Counted from the first letter of the stretch, positions 13,044 to 23,869 are shown. The stretch: 64,000 bases of DNA from an uncultured Pelagibacteraceae bacterium (GCA_902634455.1 CACPKQ010000001.1:124001-188000); one strand, 5' to 3'. The notes: generated by a model from the sequence alone, not told the origin. Numbers and translations: made by a program.

Positions 13044-13775
13044 CTAAAAATTGTCCTTTAAATCTCTTAATTTTGAAAAGTTTTCAATAGAATCGCATCT
13101 CAGGAAAATATTTGTTTCTAGTTCTTCTTTTAAAGTTGAAGGTATGGTGGGTAAGTTTTTATTTAATTTTTTTTTGATTAAAAAAATTTTTTTTTTTAAT
13201 TTTAAGTTTTTTTTATCATGTAATAAACAAAAATTAGAATTATTTAAAGTATATTCATGACCACAATAAATCTTTGTTTCTAAAGCAAAAGATTTTATAA
13301 GATTTAATGAATTATACATTTGTTTATATGTTCCTTCAAAAATGCGTCCACATCCTAAAGAAAAAAGAGTATCGCCTGTAAATAGTAATTTTTCTTTAAA
13401 AAAATTAAAACACACATGACCCATTGTATGACCTGGAATATGAAAAATTTTAAATTCAAAATTTTTATGCTTCCATATTTCTCTATCTTTTAAACAAATA
13501 TCGATTTTAGGAATTCTATCTTTGTCTCCTTCAAATCCAATTACTTTAGAGTTATATTTTTTTTTTAAAACTTGATTTCCCCCAACGTGATCAAAATGAT
13601 GATGAGTGTTTAATATAAAGTCTAGTTTTATTTGATTTTTTTCTATAAAATTTATTATTGGTTTTGCTTCACTAGGATCAATTACACAAGCAGATTTGTT
13701 TTTTTCATCTATTACTAAATAGGAATAATTGTCTTTAAGACATTTGATTATTTCTACATTCATTTTATTTTTCAA
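13044..13775 (-). CDS. gloB: Hydroxyacylglutathione hydrolase (glyoxalase II)
   Basis: THHHFDHVGG metallo-beta-lactamase motif, FTGDTLFSLGCGR. Confidence 0.95.
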   Translation of the reverse strand: MKNKMNVEIIKCLKDNYSYLVIDEKNKSACVIDPSEAKPIINFIEKNQIKLDFILNTHHHFDHVGGNQVLKKKYNSKVIGFEGDKDRIPKIDICLKDREIWKHKNFEFKIFHIPGHTMGHVCFNFFKEKLLFTGDTLFSLGCGRIFEGTYKQMYNSLNLIKSFALETKIYCGHEYTLNNSNFCLLHDKKNLKLKKKIFLIKKKLNKNLPTIPSTLKEELETNIFLRCDSIENFSKLRDLKDNF

Positions 13776-14361
13776 TTAAAAAAATTCCTAATTCTGAAAG
13801 TAAGTTTTTAAAATTTAAGTTTTTTAAACTTATATTTGAAACTTTTTCTTCATGTAAAGCGAGTGATTTAAATAAATTTATATTTTTTTTTTTGCAAAAA
13901 TTAACAAAATCTTTGATTGTACACATATGTAAATTTGGCGTGTTGTACCATTCATTTGGAAGATGCTTAGTTATTGGCATTGTACCTTTAAAAAATAAAT
14001 GAAGCCTTACTTTCCAATAACCAAAGTTTGGAATAGTCACTATAGCTTTATTTGCAACTCTTAATAGATCTTCTATTACTTTTTCCGGATTATAAAAGGC
14101 CTGAAGGGTTTGACTTAAAATCACATAATCAAAAGATAAATTAGGAAATTGTTGTAAATCTTTTTCTGCATTTCCTTCAATAACCGATAAACCTTTTGAA
14201 ATACATATTTGAACATTTTCTTTTGAAATTTCTAAACCTCTGGTATCTACATTTTTATTATCTTTTAAATGTTTCATTAAAATTCCATCTCCACAACCTA
14301 CATCTAAAACTCTTTTATTTTCTTCGATTAATTCTGAAATTATTTGGAATTCTTTTTTCAT
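13765..14361 (-). CDS. metW: MetW-like methyltransferase domain protein
   Basis: RVLDVGCGDGILMKHL; adjacent to metX. Confidence 0.94.
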   Translation of the reverse strand: MKKEFQIISELIEENKRVLDVGCGDGILMKHLKDNKNVDTRGLEISKENVQICISKGLSVIEGNAEKDLQQFPNLSFDYVILSQTLQAFYNPEKVIEDLLRVANKAIVTIPNFGYWKVRLHLFFKGTMPITKHLPNEWYNTPNLHMCTIKDFVNFCKKKNINLFKSLALHEEKVSNISLKNLNFKNLLSELGIFLIEK

Positions 14362-14367
14362 AAATTT

Positions 14368-15477
14368 TTAATAATTTGCCTCTAAAAAGTTTTTTATAGA
14401 TTTTAAAAAATCTGGAACATCTAATAAAAAGGAATCATGTCCTTTATCACTTGTAATTTCTATAAAACCAACATCTGCACCAGCAGCATTTAAAGCAATA
14501 ACAATTTCTTTATTTTCGGCAGTTGGATATAACCAATCAGAAGTAAAAGAAATTATAAAAAATTTTACTTTTGAATCTTTAAAAGCATGAGAAAGATTTC
14601 CTTTATACTGTTTTATTAAATCAAAATAATCCATTGCTCTTGTTATATAAAGATAGCTATTTGCATCAAATCTATCAACAAATGCAGAACCTTGGTGTCT
14701 AAGATAGCTTTCAATTTGGAAATCTGCATCAAAACTAAATTTTAAGTCATCTCTTTCTTGAAGTTTTCTTCCAAACTTTTCTTGTAAACCTTTTTGAGAA
14801 AGATAAGTAATATGAGCTGCCATTCTAGCAACAGACAAACCTTTGTCTGGAGAATTTTCTAAATTTAAATAATCTCCTTTTTTCCAATTACTATCTGCCA
14901 TTATTGCTTGTCTACCCAACTCATTAAGAGCAATATTCTGCGCTGAATGACTAGCTGTGCAGGCTATGGGAATAGCAGTTTTAGTTTTCTTGGGATAGTT
15001 TGCAACAAACTGTAAAACTTGCATTCCTCCCATTGATCCTCCCATCACACTAAATAATTTTTCAATTTTAAAAAAATCTAATAAATTATATTGAGCATTA
15101 ACCATGTCATTGATCGTAATTACTGGAAAATTTGTACCAAGTCTTTTATTTGTTTTTAAATCAACACTACTTGGACCATAGGAACCCATACATCCGCCAA
15201 TTACATTTGCACATATCACAAAAAATTTGTTTGTATCAACTGCCTTATTAGGTCCTACTAAATATGACCACCAGCCGCTTTTATTAGTTATTGGATTTGT
15301 ACCTGTAACAAATTGGTCACCTGATAAAGCATGAAAAGCTAATATTGCATTATCCTTTTTTTCATTTAGCTTACCATATGTCTCATAAGCCATTGGATAA
15401 TTACTTATAGTTTTTCCACAATCGAGTTTAAGCGGTTTTTCTATAATTATTTTTTTTATATTTTCTATAGTATTCAT
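14368..15477 (-). CDS. metX: Homoserine O-acetyltransferase
   Basis: GGSMGGMQ nucleophile elbow; SDWLYPT and KGHDSFLLD. Confidence 0.97.
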   Translation of the reverse strand: MNTIENIKKIIIEKPLKLDCGKTISNYPMAYETYGKLNEKKDNAILAFHALSGDQFVTGTNPITNKSGWWSYLVGPNKAVDTNKFFVICANVIGGCMGSYGPSSVDLKTNKRLGTNFPVITINDMVNAQYNLLDFFKIEKLFSVMGGSMGGMQVLQFVANYPKKTKTAIPIACTASHSAQNIALNELGRQAIMADSNWKKGDYLNLENSPDKGLSVARMAAHITYLSQKGLQEKFGRKLQERDDLKFSFDADFQIESYLRHQGSAFVDRFDANSYLYITRAMDYFDLIKQYKGNLSHAFKDSKVKFFIISFTSDWLYPTAENKEIVIALNAAGADVGFIEITSDKGHDSFLLDVPDFLKSIKNFLEANY

Positions 15478-15509
15478 AGTTTAAAGCTGATTGTGAATTG
15501 TGAGAAAAA

Positions 15510-15565
15510 AAACTTATTTAGCGGTTTTTTTATAGCGCTCGCAATTCAGTTAAATCAGCGCAGTG
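15510..15565 (-). promoter_or_regulatory. SAM-II riboswitch in the metX leader
   Basis: Minus strand GCGCTGATTTAACTGAATTGCGAGCGCTATAAAAAAACCGCTAAATAAG; matches the SAM-II conserved segments GCTGATTTAAC, ATTGC, AGCGC, TAAA, GCTAAA in order. Confidence 0.9.
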
Positions 15566-15567
15566 GT

Positions 15568-15596
15568 TTATTACAATATACCTTTTTATATGTCAA
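15568..15596 (-). promoter_or_regulatory. Promoter for metX-metW
   Basis: Minus strand TTGACA (15591-15596), exactly 17 nt, TAATAA (15568-15573); predicted start is at the 5' end of the riboswitch. Confidence 0.75.
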
Positions 15597-15623
15597 TTTT
15601 TTATCTATAAGGTTAAAAAAATA

Positions 15624-16718
15624 TTGAAAATTATGACTTTGCCAACTTTTAAAAGAATAAAAATAGAAGCTTACAAGCCAGGAAGATCTTTTTTAAAAAA
15701 AGCGAGAAATATAATAAAACTATCTGCAAACGAATCTGCACTGGGTTTTAGTCCAAAAGTTAAAAAAGTTTTGCAAGGAAAGAATATCCAAATATCTAGG
15801 TATCCAGATAGTAAAGCTATAGAACTTAGAAAATTAATTTCAAAAAAATTTAAATGTGATTTTAATAAAACTATCTGTGGTTCAGGATCAGATGAAGTAA
15901 TCCAAATGTTATGTCAACTTTTTCTTAAACCTGGTGATGAGGTAATTGTTCCAGAATTTAGCTTTATAATGTATAGACTTTATTCATCTATAGTTGGTGC
16001 CAAGGTTGTTTTTTCTAAAGAAAAAAATTTTAAGATATCCGTCGATGAAATAATAAAAAAAGTTAATAGAAAAACTAAAATTGTTTTTATTGCCAATCCT
16101 AACAATCCAACAGGCACATATTTATATAAGAATGAATTAATTAATTTAAGAAAAAGATTAAACAGTAGAATTTTATTAGTAGTTGACGATGCATATAGTG
16201 AATATATGAAAGATAAAAAATATTCTTCTGGTCTGAGAATCTTTAAAAATGTTAAAAATGTATTTATTTTAAGAACCTTTTCAAAAGTTTATGGCTTAGC
16301 TTCTTTAAGAATTGGGTGGGGGTATGGAAATAAAAAAATTATTGATGCACTAAATGTTATTAAACCACCATTTAATGTTAATAGAATTGCACAATTATGT
16401 GCAATAGAGTCTTTAAAAGATAAAGAATTTATAAATAAATCAGTTAAGCACAATTTTTTTTGGAGTAAATTAATCAAAGACAATTTAAAAAAATATAGTA
16501 TTACTACAAACAAAGTAAGTGGAAATTTTCTTTTGTTAAATTTTAACAAATGCAAATTATCTGCGAATAACATTGAAAAAAAATTGGAAAAAAAAAGTTT
16601 AATATTAAGAGAAACAAGAACCTATGGTATTAAAAATTGCTTAAGGTTAACCATTGGAAATAATTTAGAAAATAAATTATTTTTAAAAGCTATAAATGGA
16701 ATTTTCAGAAATGTTTAA
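15624..16718 (+). CDS. hisC: Histidinol-phosphate aminotransferase family
   Basis: SANESALG, NPNNPTGTY, RTFSKVYGLASLRIGWG PLP motifs. Confidence 0.92.
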   Translation: MKIMTLPTFKRIKIEAYKPGRSFLKKARNIIKLSANESALGFSPKVKKVLQGKNIQISRYPDSKAIELRKLISKKFKCDFNKTICGSGSDEVIQMLCQLFLKPGDEVIVPEFSFIMYRLYSSIVGAKVVFSKEKNFKISVDEIIKKVNRKTKIVFIANPNNPTGTYLYKNELINLRKRLNSRILLVVDDAYSEYMKDKKYSSGLRIFKNVKNVFILRTFSKVYGLASLRIGWGYGNKKIIDALNVIKPPFNVNRIAQLCAIESLKDKEFINKSVKHNFFWSKLIKDNLKKYSITTNKVSGNFLLLNFNKCKLSANNIEKKLEKKSLILRETRTYGIKNCLRLTIGNNLENKLFLKAINGIFRNV

Positions 16719-17607
16719 AAAAACATTAATTATTGGATGTGGATTAATAGGTTCATCAATTCTAAGAGCTATACATAGTAAAAAATTATCTAAATCTATT
16801 ATAGTATTTGAAAAGTCTGCAAAAAATATCTCAAGGATAAAAAAAATTAAATCAAATATAAGATTTGTTAAAATTTTAAATAATCAAATATCCGATGTTG
16901 ATTTAGTTATTATTTGTACTCCAATGAGTGAATATAAAAAAATAATTTTAAAGCTAAATAAAAACCTAAAGTCAAAATGCTTGATAACCGATGTTGGATC
17001 AACCAAAACAAATATAATTAAATTAAAAAATAAATATTTAAATAAAAAGTTAATCTGGGTATCTAGTCATCCCATAGCAGGATCTGAAGTCAGTGGACCT
17101 GAATATGGTAGTAAAAATTTATTTTTAAATAAATGGTGCGTAATTATTAAAGAAAAAAGAAAAATTCCAAAAAAAATTAATTTGTTAAAAAAATTTTGGA
17201 AAAAACTTGGCTCTAAAGTGATTTTAATGGATTCAAATAATCACGATAAAATTTTTTCTATCACAAGTCACTTACCTCACTTGATTGCATATAATTTGAT
17301 TAAAACTGCGCAAGATTCACAAAAAATTCAAAGAAAAAACTTAATACAATACAGTGCGGGAGGTTTAAGGGATTTTTCAAGAATAGCAGCGTCAAATGAA
17401 ATTATGTGGAGAGATATATTTTTTAGCAATGATAATATTATTAATGCAATAAATTTATTTAGTAAAAATTTAAATTCATTTAAAAAAATTATTCAAAGTA
17501 AAAATAATAAAAAACTTTTATCAAAATTAGTTAATTCTAAAAAAGTAAGAAAACAAATAATTTTATCAAAACAAGATGTGGCAAAACCAGACTTTGGAAG
17601 AGAATAA
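16696..17607 (+). CDS. tyrA: Prephenate/arogenate dehydrogenase family
   Basis: GCGLIGSSILRAI, SSHPIAGSEVSGP, SHLPHLIAY. Confidence 0.92.
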   Translation: MEFSEMFKKTLIIGCGLIGSSILRAIHSKKLSKSIIVFEKSAKNISRIKKIKSNIRFVKILNNQISDVDLVIICTPMSEYKKIILKLNKNLKSKCLITDVGSTKTNIIKLKNKYLNKKLIWVSSHPIAGSEVSGPEYGSKNLFLNKWCVIIKEKRKIPKKINLLKKFWKKLGSKVILMDSNNHDKIFSITSHLPHLIAYNLIKTAQDSQKIQRKNLIQYSAGGLRDFSRIAASNEIMWRDIFFSNDNIINAINLFSKNLNSFKKIIQSKNNKKLLSKLVNSKKVRKQIILSKQDVAKPDFGRE

Positions 17608-17608
17608 T

Positions 17609-18337
17609 TTATATTTTACAAATTTTTCTAACTTTTAAATTAGCTGTTTTTTCTATTCTATTTATTGTTTCTTTTATTGGCATTACAATAACTTTTTTTT
17701 CTGGCCCATAAGCGTGAATTAATTTTTTTGAGTTAATACACATTGCAACATGACCTTTCCAATAAATAATATCTCCTTTTTTATATTTTTTTTTGTTTTT
17801 AATTCCATTTTTAAACTTAATTTGATCTATAGTATCTCTTGGAAAAAATTTATTGTTAAATTTATAAAATATTTGAATTAAAGCAGAACAATCAATTCCC
17901 TTAAAGGTTTTACCTCCCCATTTATATTTACAATTTGAGAATAAATTAAAAGTTTTACTGAAGTTTTTTTCTTTTTTATTAATAAAATATATATCTTTTT
18001 TTTTTATCCATTTATTTTTTTGAAACATTACATAATTCTTTTTTTTCTTTAAAATTTGAATTTCACTTGAAAATGGTAAAAAATTATTTGATTTATAAAT
18101 TCTAGTTTTTAAAACTTTTACTTTGTGTGTAGGATTAAATTTATTAATAAATTTTTTATTTTTAATATAACCATAATATCTATCGTAAAATGTTTTTATT
18201 TTTAAAAAATTTTTTGTTTTTTTTAAAACTTTAAATTTTTCACCATAGATGATTTGTGAGCTAATTTTAGAATTAATTGAAGGATGTTCGTATATATTTA
18301 TACAGGGATATATACAGTAATAATTATTTTGTGCCAA
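17609..18337 (-). CDS. SH3-like plus NlpC/P60 peptidoglycan hydrolase
   Basis: KWGGKTFKGIDCSALIQ catalytic Cys region, GHVAMCINSKKLIHA. Confidence 0.88.
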   Translation of the reverse strand: MAQNNYYCIYPCINIYEHPSINSKISSQIIYGEKFKVLKKTKNFLKIKTFYDRYYGYIKNKKFINKFNPTHKVKVLKTRIYKSNNFLPFSSEIQILKKKKNYVMFQKNKWIKKKDIYFINKKEKNFSKTFNLFSNCKYKWGGKTFKGIDCSALIQIFYKFNNKFFPRDTIDQIKFKNGIKNKKKYKKGDIIYWKGHVAMCINSKKLIHAYGPEKKVIVMPIKETINRIEKTANLKVRKICKI

Positions 18338-19712
18338 CTTTTAATTTATCTTTAATAATCCACAAACAAATTAATGAAGGAATTACCATTATTGTAGTTA
18401 AGATGAAAAAAGTTCCCCAATCTCCATTTAACCAATCGACAAGTGCTCCAGAAGATGATGCGAGAGTCGTTCTTCCCGCAGTTCCAATAGATGCAAGTAA
18501 TGCATATTGGGTTGCGGTATAGGTTCTATCAACTAGTAAAGAAATAAAAGCAACAAAAGCCACTGTAGCGAATGCGGCTGAAATATCATCAGCTATCACA
18601 GCAACTGCAAATAACCACTCAGACTTCCCTGTCCAAGCAAGAGCGGCAAACAAAAGATTTGTTGCTGCCATGAATGCTCCTGCAACAAACATTGTTTTTA
18701 CAGTTCCAGATCTCATTGCAAAGATTCCTCCTAGCAATGTAAATACAACTGTTGTTATCCATCCCAAGGTTTTAGAATAAATTGCTATTTGTCCTTTAGA
18801 AAAACCAATCTCTTTATAAAAAACAATCGACATTCGTCCTAGGAAAGCCTCTCCAATTTTGAATAAGAAAACAAAACCTAGAATTCCTACAGCAATATTG
18901 AATCCATTTTTTTTGAAAAAACTTATTATTGGTCCACCGATAGTACCTGTGATGTATGCAATAAAATTTGTTATAATATTGTTTGATCCAAGTTTCCCCT
19001 TTATCATTTGATCAGTTTCTCTTTGATTTGCCTCTCTATCTGTTTGAATTGGCTCATGTACAAACATTAAACCTATATTCATTAAAATTATTACAACTCC
19101 TAAAATTAAAAAAGTAGCTTGCCAGTAATCGACAATACCCATATTTTCAAAATATTCTGCTGAGAATAAAGCTATAACTCCTCCGAGTTTGTAACCAGTC
19201 CACCAACCAACTACCGCCATAGCAGCACCTGCTGCCATAGATTTTCCTTCATTTGCATTAATTTGTTCAATTCTTAAAGCATCTACAGTTATGTCTTGAG
19301 TGGCAGATGCTATTGCAATAACTAGACCTACAGTGATTAATAGAGCTAAGTTTTGTGTTGGGTTTATAACGCTCCAAATTACCAAACTAAATAAGATTAT
19401 AATTTGCATTAAAACTATCCATCCTCTTCTATGACCTAGTTTTTTTGTTAAAAATGGAATTTGAATTCTATCTATTATTGGTGCCCACAAATAATTAAAA
19501 GCATAAACACCAAAAATTAAACCTGCCCATCCAATTGTTGACCTGCTAAGGCCCTCTTCTTTTAACCAAAGACTTAAACTGCTAGCAATCAAGACCCATG
19601 GAAAACCACTTATTGCTCCTAGAAGTAATATTCTTAACATTCTAATGTCTTTGTAGACTAATAGGGAGCTTATCCAGGTTTGTTTTTTTTCTATCATTAA
19701 TATTTTCTCCAA
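18324..19712 (-). CDS. ampG: AmpG-like muropeptide MFS transporter
   Basis: Multi-TM MFS protein with AmpG-type N-terminus (GAISGFPWVLIASSLSLWLKEEGLSRSTIGWAGL). Confidence 0.88.
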   Translation of the reverse strand: MEKILMIEKKQTWISSLLVYKDIRMLRILLLGAISGFPWVLIASSLSLWLKEEGLSRSTIGWAGLIFGVYAFNYLWAPIIDRIQIPFLTKKLGHRRGWIVLMQIIILFSLVIWSVINPTQNLALLITVGLVIAIASATQDITVDALRIEQINANEGKSMAAGAAMAVVGWWTGYKLGGVIALFSAEYFENMGIVDYWQATFLILGVVIILMNIGLMFVHEPIQTDREANQRETDQMIKGKLGSNNIITNFIAYITGTIGGPIISFFKKNGFNIAVGILGFVFLFKIGEAFLGRMSIVFYKEIGFSKGQIAIYSKTLGWITTVVFTLLGGIFAMRSGTVKTMFVAGAFMAATNLLFAALAWTGKSEWLFAVAVIADDISAAFATVAFVAFISLLVDRTYTATQYALLASIGTAGRTTLASSSGALVDWLNGDWGTFFILTTIMVIPSLICLWIIKDKLKVGTK

Positions 19713-21145
19713 AACGATGGAACAAGTAATACTAATATAGCAAATAGTTCAAGTCTACCTAAAATCATTCCCATACTTAAAGCCCATTTAGATACATTTG
19801 AGAGTGTTGAGAAGTTACCTTCTGGGCCAATAATCTCACCAAGTCCAGGACCTACATTTGATATAGAGGTTGCAGCACCTGAAATTGAACTAACAAAATC
19901 TAAGCCACTAAGTGATAAAATTGAAGTAAGAATAAAAAATATAATTATATATAAATATATAAATGATATAACTGATGCCATAAATTTATCATCTATATTG
20001 CTATTATCATATTTAACTACAAAAACTCCTCTTGGGTATATTGTTTTTTTGATTTGATTGACTAAAAAAAGATACAATAATTGAACTCTAAAAATTTTAA
20101 TTCCACATGCAGTAGAACCAGCACATCCGCCAATAAACATTAAAATTAAAAAAAATACTAATGGAAAATTTCCCCATTGATTAAAATCTTTAGTTACATA
20201 GCCAGTTCCTGTTAATATTGAAATAACATTAAATGAAACAGTTCTGAGGTTAATTTCTATAAAACTTTTATTTTTAATAATTAAATAAATAAATAATAAA
20301 ATAATCGAAAAAGCTATAATTTTAAAAAAAGCTATAATTTGAGTGTCTGAAAAAAAAATTTTTCTATCTCCATTAAGAAATTTTATATAAGCTATAAAAG
20401 GTATGCTTCCTAACAAAATAAATACTATTGAAGTTGTTTCAATTGATGGACTATCAAAATATCCTATTGATTGATTATAATTTGAAAATCCTCCTGTAGC
20501 TATTGTTGTCATTGAATGTGTAAGGCTGTCAAAAAAATTCATACCAAAGATTTTATAAAAAAAAGCACAAAGGATTGTTAACGAAGAATATATAATTAAT
20601 AACCTAACACTAATCTGTTTAGATTTTGGTAATATTTTTTCTGCAGTATCATTACTTGATACTTTAAATAACTGCATACCACCAACTTTCATGATAGGCA
20701 TAAGTGTAATTGCCATTAAAATTATTCCAATTCCTCCAAGCCACTGCAAAATAGCTCTCCATAGTAAAATTGCTTTTGGAGCATCATTTAAATTAGTAAT
20801 AACTGTGGAGCCGGTAGTTGTAATACCAGACATACTTTCAAAAATTGAATCTGTTACACTTAACTCTAAACTTGAAAATATAAATGGCAATGACCCAAAC
20901 AATGCAATACCCATCCATGATAAAGTTGTTAACAAAAAAGCTTGAGGTAAATTAAGTTTTTTCTCATGATCTAAGTTCGATAAAAAAAATAGAACACCAA
21001 AAATAATACATATTATAGAAGGGCCAATAAATGAAGAATCTAAATCATTATAAATGTATTGAACAATAATAGGAATGGTCATTGACACGCCCAAAACTAT
21101 TTGCAGGATTCCTAATGTAAAAAAAACCGTTTTATAATTAGACAT
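19697..21145 (-). CDS. trkH: TrkH family potassium uptake protein
   Basis: TGSTVI, ATGGFSNY, GTGYVT, GGCAGSTACGIK selectivity-filter and gate motifs. Confidence 0.95.
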   Translation of the reverse strand: MSNYKTVFFTLGILQIVLGVSMTIPIIVQYIYNDLDSSFIGPSIICIIFGVLFFLSNLDHEKKLNLPQAFLLTTLSWMGIALFGSLPFIFSSLELSVTDSIFESMSGITTTGSTVITNLNDAPKAILLWRAILQWLGGIGIILMAITLMPIMKVGGMQLFKVSSNDTAEKILPKSKQISVRLLIIYSSLTILCAFFYKIFGMNFFDSLTHSMTTIATGGFSNYNQSIGYFDSPSIETTSIVFILLGSIPFIAYIKFLNGDRKIFFSDTQIIAFFKIIAFSIILLFIYLIIKNKSFIEINLRTVSFNVISILTGTGYVTKDFNQWGNFPLVFFLILMFIGGCAGSTACGIKIFRVQLLYLFLVNQIKKTIYPRGVFVVKYDNSNIDDKFMASVISFIYLYIIIFFILTSILSLSGLDFVSSISGAATSISNVGPGLGEIIGPEGNFSTLSNVSKWALSMGMILGRLELFAILVLLVPSFWRKY

Positions 21146-21235
21146 TTTGAATGAACATTATTTTATGGTAAATAAATTTCAACTCTATAAGAATTATTAA
21201 AATGCTATTTTTATAAGTTATTTTGATACTAAATT

Positions 21236-22798
21236 GTGATTGATAAAGCTAACATTGAAAAAACTAATGCCTGGCCCTTTGTTGAGGCAAAAAAAATTTT
21301 AAAAGACAGAAAAAAATATATTGATAAAAAGGGTAAAATAATTTTGCAAACAGGTTATGGACCTAGTGGACTACCTCATATAGGTACCTTCGGAGAAGTT
21401 GCCAGAACTTCTATGGTTGTTAATGCATTGAATCAATTAACAGATATACCTAAAGAGATAATTACTTTTTCAGATGATATGGACGGTCTTAGAAAAATTC
21501 CAGATAATGTTCCAAATAAAGATAAATTAAAAGAAAAACTACACCAACCTTTAACAAGTATTCCAGATCCATTTGGCAAGTATAAAAGTTATGGAGAACA
21601 TAATAATGAGATGCTTAAACAATTTTTGGACAAGTTTAATTTTCAATATATATTTAAAAGTTCAACTGAACTTTATAAATCAGGGTTTTTTAACTCAACA
21701 TTAGAATTAATTTTAAAACATTATAATGGAATAATGGATATAGTTGTTCCTACACTAGGAAAAGATAGACAAAAAACCTATTCTCCCTTTCTTCCAATTT
21801 GTCCAGAAACTGGAAATGTATTAGAAATTCCTGTTTTGGAAATTAATCAAAAAGAATTAAAAGTTGTATTTGATAATAACGGAAAAAAAATCGAAAAAAG
21901 TATTTTAAATGGAAATTGCAAACTTCAATGGAAAGTGGATTGGGCAATGAGATGGTATGCTATTGATGTAGACTTTGAAATGTACGGAAAAGATTTAATT
22001 GAAAGTGCAATTTTGTCTTCAAAGATAGTTAAGCTATTAGGAAAACCCAATCCCGCAGGATTTGCATATGAATTATTTTTAGACGAAAAGGGAGAAAAAA
22101 TATCAAAATCTAAAGGGAATGGTATTACTATTAATGAATGGTTAAATTACGCATCACCCGAGAGTCTATCATTATTTATGTACCAAAATCCAAAAAGAGC
22201 TAAAAAACTCTATAAAGAGATAGTTCCAAAGGCCGTAGATGATTATTTGGATTTTATAGAAAAAGGAAAAACTCAAAATGAACTTCAGCTACTTTTAAAT
22301 CCTGTATGGCACGTTCACAATGGTAAAATGCCAAAAGAAAAATTCATTATGAGTTTTTCAATGCTTTTAAACCTTGTTGAGGCTAGTAATTCAGATACTA
22401 AAAATATTTTATGGAAATTTATAAAAAAAAATAAATCTAATATTACTGAAAATGAATATCCTATATTTGATGGACTTATAGATTATGCAATTAAATTTTT
22501 TCAAGATATTATTAAGAAAGCAAAAAAATATAAGCAACCAAATGATAAAGAAAAAAAGGCCTTAGAAGCTTTATTAAAAGCTTTAGATAAATGTAGTGAC
22601 AGTATGGAGCCCGAAGAGATTCAAACTCAAATTTATACAGTTGGTAAGGAAAATGGATATAAAGAAGATCTAAGAGAATGGTTTAAATTGATTTATGAAG
22701 TAGTTTTTGGAGACATCAATGGCCCAAGAATGGGTTTCTTTATTAGTTTTTTTGGAGTTAAAGAAACAAAAGAGTTAATAAAAGGTAAAATTAATTAA
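21236..22798 (+). CDS. lysS: Lysyl-tRNA synthetase, class I (GTG start)
   Basis: HIGT variant (PHIGTFGE) and KISKSKGNG motifs. Confidence 0.95.
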   Translation: MIDKANIEKTNAWPFVEAKKILKDRKKYIDKKGKIILQTGYGPSGLPHIGTFGEVARTSMVVNALNQLTDIPKEIITFSDDMDGLRKIPDNVPNKDKLKEKLHQPLTSIPDPFGKYKSYGEHNNEMLKQFLDKFNFQYIFKSSTELYKSGFFNSTLELILKHYNGIMDIVVPTLGKDRQKTYSPFLPICPETGNVLEIPVLEINQKELKVVFDNNGKKIEKSILNGNCKLQWKVDWAMRWYAIDVDFEMYGKDLIESAILSSKIVKLLGKPNPAGFAYELFLDEKGEKISKSKGNGITINEWLNYASPESLSLFMYQNPKRAKKLYKEIVPKAVDDYLDFIEKGKTQNELQLLLNPVWHVHNGKMPKEKFIMSFSMLLNLVEASNSDTKNILWKFIKKNKSNITENEYPIFDGLIDYAIKFFQDIIKKAKKYKQPNDKEKKALEALLKALDKCSDSMEPEEIQTQIYTVGKENGYKEDLREWFKLIYEVVFGDINGPRMGFFISFFGVKETKELIKGKIN

Positions 22799-23844
22799 TG
22801 TTTTCAAAATTAAGATCTTTAATTTTTAAACTAGATCCAGAACTAGCCCATTCTTTAGCAATAAAAGCTTTAAAATTTAACTATTTTCCAATTAAAGGCG
22901 TTAAAAAAAACAATATCCTTGAATTAGAAATATTTGGAAAAAAATTACCTAATCCAATAGGTATTGCAGCCGGCTTTGATAAGGATGCCCAAGTATATAA
23001 TCCATTATTCAAGTTAGGATTTGGCTTTGTAGAAGTGGGAACGGTAACACCATATAAACAATATGGAAATCAAAAGCCAAGAGTATTTCGCCTTGAAGAA
23101 GATAGAGCTTTAATTAATCGTTTAGGTTTTAATAACTCTGGCGCAGAAAAAATCAGTTCAAGAATTAAATTAGATTTACCAAATGGATTATTAGGCATAA
23201 ATGTAGGGCCAAACAACAATAGTAAAAATAGAGTAGAAGACTATTTAATTTGTTTAAGAACTTTTCACGATCTAGCTGATTACTTAACGATAAATATTTC
23301 ATCACCAAATACTGAAAATTTAAGAAGCTTTCATGATCAAAACGAATTAGACGAATTATTAAATGAAATTGAGTTAGAAAAAGAAAAATTAAAAAGTAAT
23401 ATACCTATTGCTGTTAAAATTTCTCCCGATATTGAAATCAATAATATTGAAAAAATTTGTCAAGTACTCATTAAATATAAAATTGATTTAGTTATAATTT
23501 CTAATACGACAGAAAAAAATAGAGAAAGTTTAAAAAATATTCATAAGTTGGAAAAAGGAGGTTTATCAGGAAAACCCCTTGAAGATAAATCAAATTTTTT
23601 AATAAATAAATTTTATAAAATTTTAAAAAATAAAACAAAAATAGTTGGTGTTGGAGGAATTGATTCAGGTAAAAGTGCATATGCCAAAATAATAAATGGA
23701 GCTAGTTTGCTTCAGTTGTATACTGGGATGATCTATAAGGGTCCAGGTATTGTATTAAAAATTTGTGATGAATTAACTGATATTTTAAATTCTGAAGGAA
23801 TAAAAAAACTGGACGAAGCTGTTGGATCAAAATTATCAACTTGA
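22798..23844 (+). CDS. pyrD: Dihydroorotate dehydrogenase (quinone)
   Basis: IGIAAGFDKDA, FVEVGTVTPYKQYGN, NISSPNTENLR. Confidence 0.97.
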   Translation: MFSKLRSLIFKLDPELAHSLAIKALKFNYFPIKGVKKNNILELEIFGKKLPNPIGIAAGFDKDAQVYNPLFKLGFGFVEVGTVTPYKQYGNQKPRVFRLEEDRALINRLGFNNSGAEKISSRIKLDLPNGLLGINVGPNNNSKNRVEDYLICLRTFHDLADYLTINISSPNTENLRSFHDQNELDELLNEIELEKEKLKSNIPIAVKISPDIEINNIEKICQVLIKYKIDLVIISNTTEKNRESLKNIHKLEKGGLSGKPLEDKSNFLINKFYKILKNKTKIVGVGGIDSGKSAYAKIINGASLLQLYTGMIYKGPGIVLKICDELTDILNSEGIKKLDEAVGSKLST

Positions 23845-23869
23845 CGGTTTAATGATCAGAGCCTATACA
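23841..23869 (+). promoter_or_regulatory. Promoter for rpmB
   Basis: TTGACG (23841-23846), 17 nt, TATACA (23864-23869), straddling the pyrD stop codon; rpmB ATG at 23884. Confidence 0.65.

Noticed and set aside
13180-13210. Long A/T homopolymer runs (also at many other sites), considered as phase-variable tracts
   Set aside because: Such runs occur throughout this AT-rich DNA, including housekeeping genes; no link to surface or restriction genes and no broken frame seen.
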